From Candidatus Gastranaerophilales bacterium (GTDB lineage Bacteria; Cyanobacteriota; Vampirovibrionia; Gastranaerophilales; Gastranaerophilaceae), in NCBI GenBank assembly GCA_944323585.1, contig CALUTA010000102.1:1-5723 (forward strand): a stretch of DNA of 5,723 bases, written 5' to 3'. Below, piece after piece: positions 5,629 to 5,723 of the stretch. Within the stretch, counting starts at the first letter, position 1. Each line of letters begins with the position of its first letter. A program made the position numbers and the translations under genes. Below the pieces are notes generated by a model that was given only the letters and a program-made list of their open reading frames with translations, was not told the DNA's origin and ran no database searches.

Positions 5629-5723
5629 ATGAGCGGTCGAGTTATAGTAATTACTTCCGGTAAAGGCGGAGTAGGCAAGACAACAACCAGTGCAAATATA
5701 GGAACTGCGCTTGCAAGAGCAGG
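5629..5723 (+). CDS. minD: Septum site-determining ATPase MinD, 3' end cut by window edge
   Basis: Only 31 codons plus two bases are visible. The product begins MSGRVIVITSGKGGVGKTTT, with the deviant Walker A motif GKGGVGKT (residues 11-18, signature Lys at 12) of the MinD/ParA ATPase family, followed by SANIGTALARAG. The position directly after minC makes MinD much more likely than ParA or a flagellar FlhG. MinD binds the membrane as an ATP dimer and recruits MinC. AAGGAG (5618-5623), 5 nt before the ATG, is a near-ideal ribosome binding site. The frame is open to the window end; minE would be expected next but cannot be seen. Confidence 0.92.
   Translation, partial: MSGRVIVITSGKGGVGKTTTSANIGTALARA

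Overview
The window is AT-rich, gene-dense bacterial chromosome with no sign of phage, insertion sequence or CRISPR. It holds eight genes, the first and last cut by the window edges. A heptosyltransferase-type glycosyltransferase suggests an LPS-like or glycan-decorated envelope. SecG, a MinC/MinD division system and a secreted-type peptidoglycan enzyme point to a cell with a normal Sec system and mid-cell division control. The low GC, the Min genes and the Asn/Tyr-rich lytic transglycosylase would suit a gut Vampirovibrionia/Gastranaerophilales (Melainabacteria) genome. That assignment is a guess from overall flavour, not proven by any marker here.

Layout. (1) 1-960, plus strand: a family-9 glycosyltransferase missing its first few residues. 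(2) 995-3386, minus strand: a tightly packed four-gene operon read right to left, in the order NrtR-like Nudix/winged-helix regulator, secG, tcdA (ThiF/E1-like), FabG-like SDR. Gaps are 3 nt, 29 nt and a 1-nt TAATG stop/start overlap, so one transcript with translational coupling is likely. It converges on the glycosyltransferase with only 34 nt between the stop codons. (3) 3387-3542: a very AT-rich divergent control region. It carries an imperfect tandem duplication of about 36 bp, a perfect 8+8 palindrome and a second 9+9 inverted repeat. This is the most structured non-coding DNA in the window and a natural operator site for the regulator next to it. (4) 3543-4547, plus strand: a protein with a Tyr/Asn-rich N-terminal half and an SLT-type lytic transglycosylase domain containing an EF-hand-like calcium loop. 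(5) 4548-4711: an intergenic region with a weak AT hairpin and a TATAAT box enclosed in a 7+7 inverted repeat. (6) 4712-5584 and 5629-end, plus strand: minC with an unusually long acidic linker, then the start of minD.

Functional reading. The plus-strand right half joins peptidoglycan cleavage with placement of the division septum. The minus-strand operon mixes a probable ligand-sensing repressor with a translocon subunit, a tRNA-modification enzyme and a reductase; the linkage may be simple housekeeping co-transcription. I found no convincing undescribed multi-gene system. The best leads are the regulator with its duplicated palindromic control region and the odd architecture of the transglycosylase.
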